DNA from: Thiofaba sp049322715
GTDB lineage: Bacteria; Pseudomonadota; Gammaproteobacteria; Halothiobacillales; Halothiobacillaceae
Assembly: GCA_049322715.1 (NCBI GenBank)
Contig: JBMOQP010000011.1
Coordinates: 62,001 to 126,000, forward strand
Reading direction: 5' to 3'
DNA: 64,000 bases
Below the pieces are notes generated by a model. That model worked only from the letters and a program-made list of their open reading frames with translations, was not told the origin of the DNA and ran no database searches. Shown here one piece after another: positions 62,936 through 64,000 of the stretch. Both the position numbers and the translations under genes were made by a program. Positions within the stretch are counted from its first letter, which is position 1, and every line of letters begins with the position of its first letter.

Positions 62936-64000
62936 ATGCGCGGGAAAGAATTCGACCTCTGTGTGATCGGCGGCGGCTCCGGCGGACTGGTGGCCGCCGC
63001 GGGCGCGGCCCAGCTCGGCGCCAGGGTGGCCCTGGTGGAAAAGCATGCGCTCGGCGGCGACTGCCTGTGGTCAGGCTGCGTGCCCAGCAAGGCCCTGCTG
63101 CAGTCGGCGAAGGTCGCCCAAACCCAGCGCGAGGCCGCGCGCTTCGGCCTCCCCCCCTGCGCCCCCGCCATCGACCTGGCCCGGGTCATGGAGCACGTGG
63201 ACGCCGTCATCCGCGCCATCGAACCACACGACAGCCCGGAACGCTTCCGCGCCCTGGGGGTGGAGGTGCTCTTCGGCGAGGGTCGTTTCCTTGATGCCCG
63301 GCGCTTCCAGCTCGGAGACCGCACGCTGACGGCGAGCCACTTCCTCCTCGCGACCGGCGCTCGCCCTGCCATCCCCCCCATCCCGGGGCTCGAGGGGATC
63401 CCCTACCTCACCTACGAGTCGCTGTTCCGACTGCGCGAGCCGGTCCCCCGCCTGATCGTCATCGGTGGCGGCCCGATCGGGATCGAGCTGGCCCAGGCCA
63501 TGCGGCGGCTGGACAGTGAGGTGGACCTGGTTCACCGTGACGCCCGGATCCTGCCGCGCGAGGATGCCGAGCTGAGCGACATCGTCGCCGGGCGGCTGCG
63601 CCGCGAGGGACTGCGCCTGCACCTGCAGGCCGACATCGTGCGGCTGGAAGGCAGGGCCGGAGACATCCGCCTGCGCATCAGGACAGGGGACGATGAGCGC
63701 GACCTGCAGGCCAGCCACCTGCTGGTGGCGACCGGACGCCAGCCGAACGTGGAGGGGCTGGGGCTGGAAGATGCCGGCGTGGCGGTGGAGAAGGGGCGGG
63801 TGCTGACCGATGCCCGGCTGCGCACCACGGCTCCAGGCATCCATGCCTGCGGCGACGTCACCAGCCCCTGGCAGTTCACCCACATGGCCGAGCACCAAGC
63901 TGCCATCGTGCTGCAGGACACCCTCTTCCACCTGCCCGTCAAAGCGCGCACCGAGAACATCCCCTGGTGCACCTTCTGCGACCCCGAACTGGCGCGGGTT
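62936..64000 (+). CDS. Pyridine nucleotide-disulfide oxidoreductase (3' truncated)
   Basis: 355 codons are visible and the frame runs off the window end. FAD-binding GGGSGG (12-17), redox-active Cys pair C43/C48 in GGDCLWSGCVPSK, NAD-binding VIGGGPIGIELAQAM and the second FAD motif GIHACGDVTSPWQF. Resembles mercuric-reductase/dihydrolipoamide-dehydrogenase class I enzymes. There is no N-terminal heavy-metal domain and the C-terminal dimerisation part with the catalytic His or vicinal Cys is missing, so the substrate cannot be decided. GGGGAAA lies upstream of the ATG. Confidence 0.9.
   Translation, partial: MRGKEFDLCVIGGGSGGLVAAAGAAQLGARVALVEKHALGGDCLWSGCVPSKALLQSAKVAQTQREAARFGLPPCAPAIDLARVMEHVDAVIRAIEPHDSPERFRALGVEVLFGEGRFLDARRFQLGDRTLTASHFLLATGARPAIPPIPGLEGIPYLTYESLFRLREPVPRLIVIGGGPIGIELAQAMRRLDSEVDLVHRDARILPREDAELSDIVAGRLRREGLRLHLQADIVRLEGRAGDIRLRIRTGDDERDLQASHLLVATGRQPNVEGLGLEDAGVAVEKGRVLTDARLRTTAPGIHACGDVTSPWQFTHMAEHQAAIVLQDTLFHLPVKARTENIPWCTFCDPELARV

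Overview
The window is a GC-rich chromosomal segment of a polarly flagellated gammaproteobacterium outside the Enterobacterales. The evidence is gene order: flhA-flhF-fleN-fliA-cheY-cheZ-cheA-cheB-cheW-DUF2802 (Pseudomonas/Vibrio type), secA-argJ-Nudix with a divergent dciA, pcnB-folK-panB-panC, surE-pcm-yqaA-nlpD-rpoS and rpsP-rimM-trmD-rplS. Genus cannot be fixed; a Chromatiales-like lineage is plausible but no gene proves it. The sequence is a draft scaffold: two runs of 100 N are each flanked by an exact 127-nt duplication, so both are contig-overlap artefacts.

Layout. 1-19.6 kb: flagellar export, motor-switch and chemotaxis genes, almost all on the minus strand, with a diguanylate cyclase upstream of fliL. 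20-25.1 kb: tsaB and a gnd-zwf-pgi sugar-phosphate cluster. 25.3-30.4 kb: ppc, ggt and a SemiSWEET transporter gene. 30.4-34 kb: pcnB-folK-panB-panC. 34-37.4 kb: a HAD hydrolase, a YejF-type ABC ATPase and rpoS. 37.5-41.2 kb: nlpD (split by the second gap), yqaA, pcm, surE and smr. 41.2-49.4 kb: two uncharacterised genes, a Nudix/ThiE-like fusion, argJ, secA, dciA and lpxC. 49.5-57.4 kb: htpG, ogt, the ribosomal/tRNA-methylation operon, ffh and typA. 57.5-64 kb: truncated haemoglobin, alpha-carbonic anhydrase, methionine-salvage mtnB-mtnD-mtnC, thiI and a pyridine nucleotide-disulfide oxidoreductase cut by the window end. No tRNA, rRNA, CRISPR array, prophage or transposase gene was seen.

The unusual content is a dense set of short dispersed palindromic repeats. 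Family T (six five-hairpin copies with inverted termini, plus two solo hairpins) sits at gene ends and supplies stop codons to secA, argJ and dciA. Family E lies in frame inside the linkers of CheB and FlhF and forms the FliO tail; another copy is nested inside a family T element. Family N lies in frame in CheZ and FlhF and also between trmD and rimM. Family G occupies three intergenic regions. Two heptanucleotide arrays share a common leader although their units differ; one abuts the tsaB start codon. The in-frame copies fall between folded domains, like coding-compatible palindromic elements known from other bacteria.
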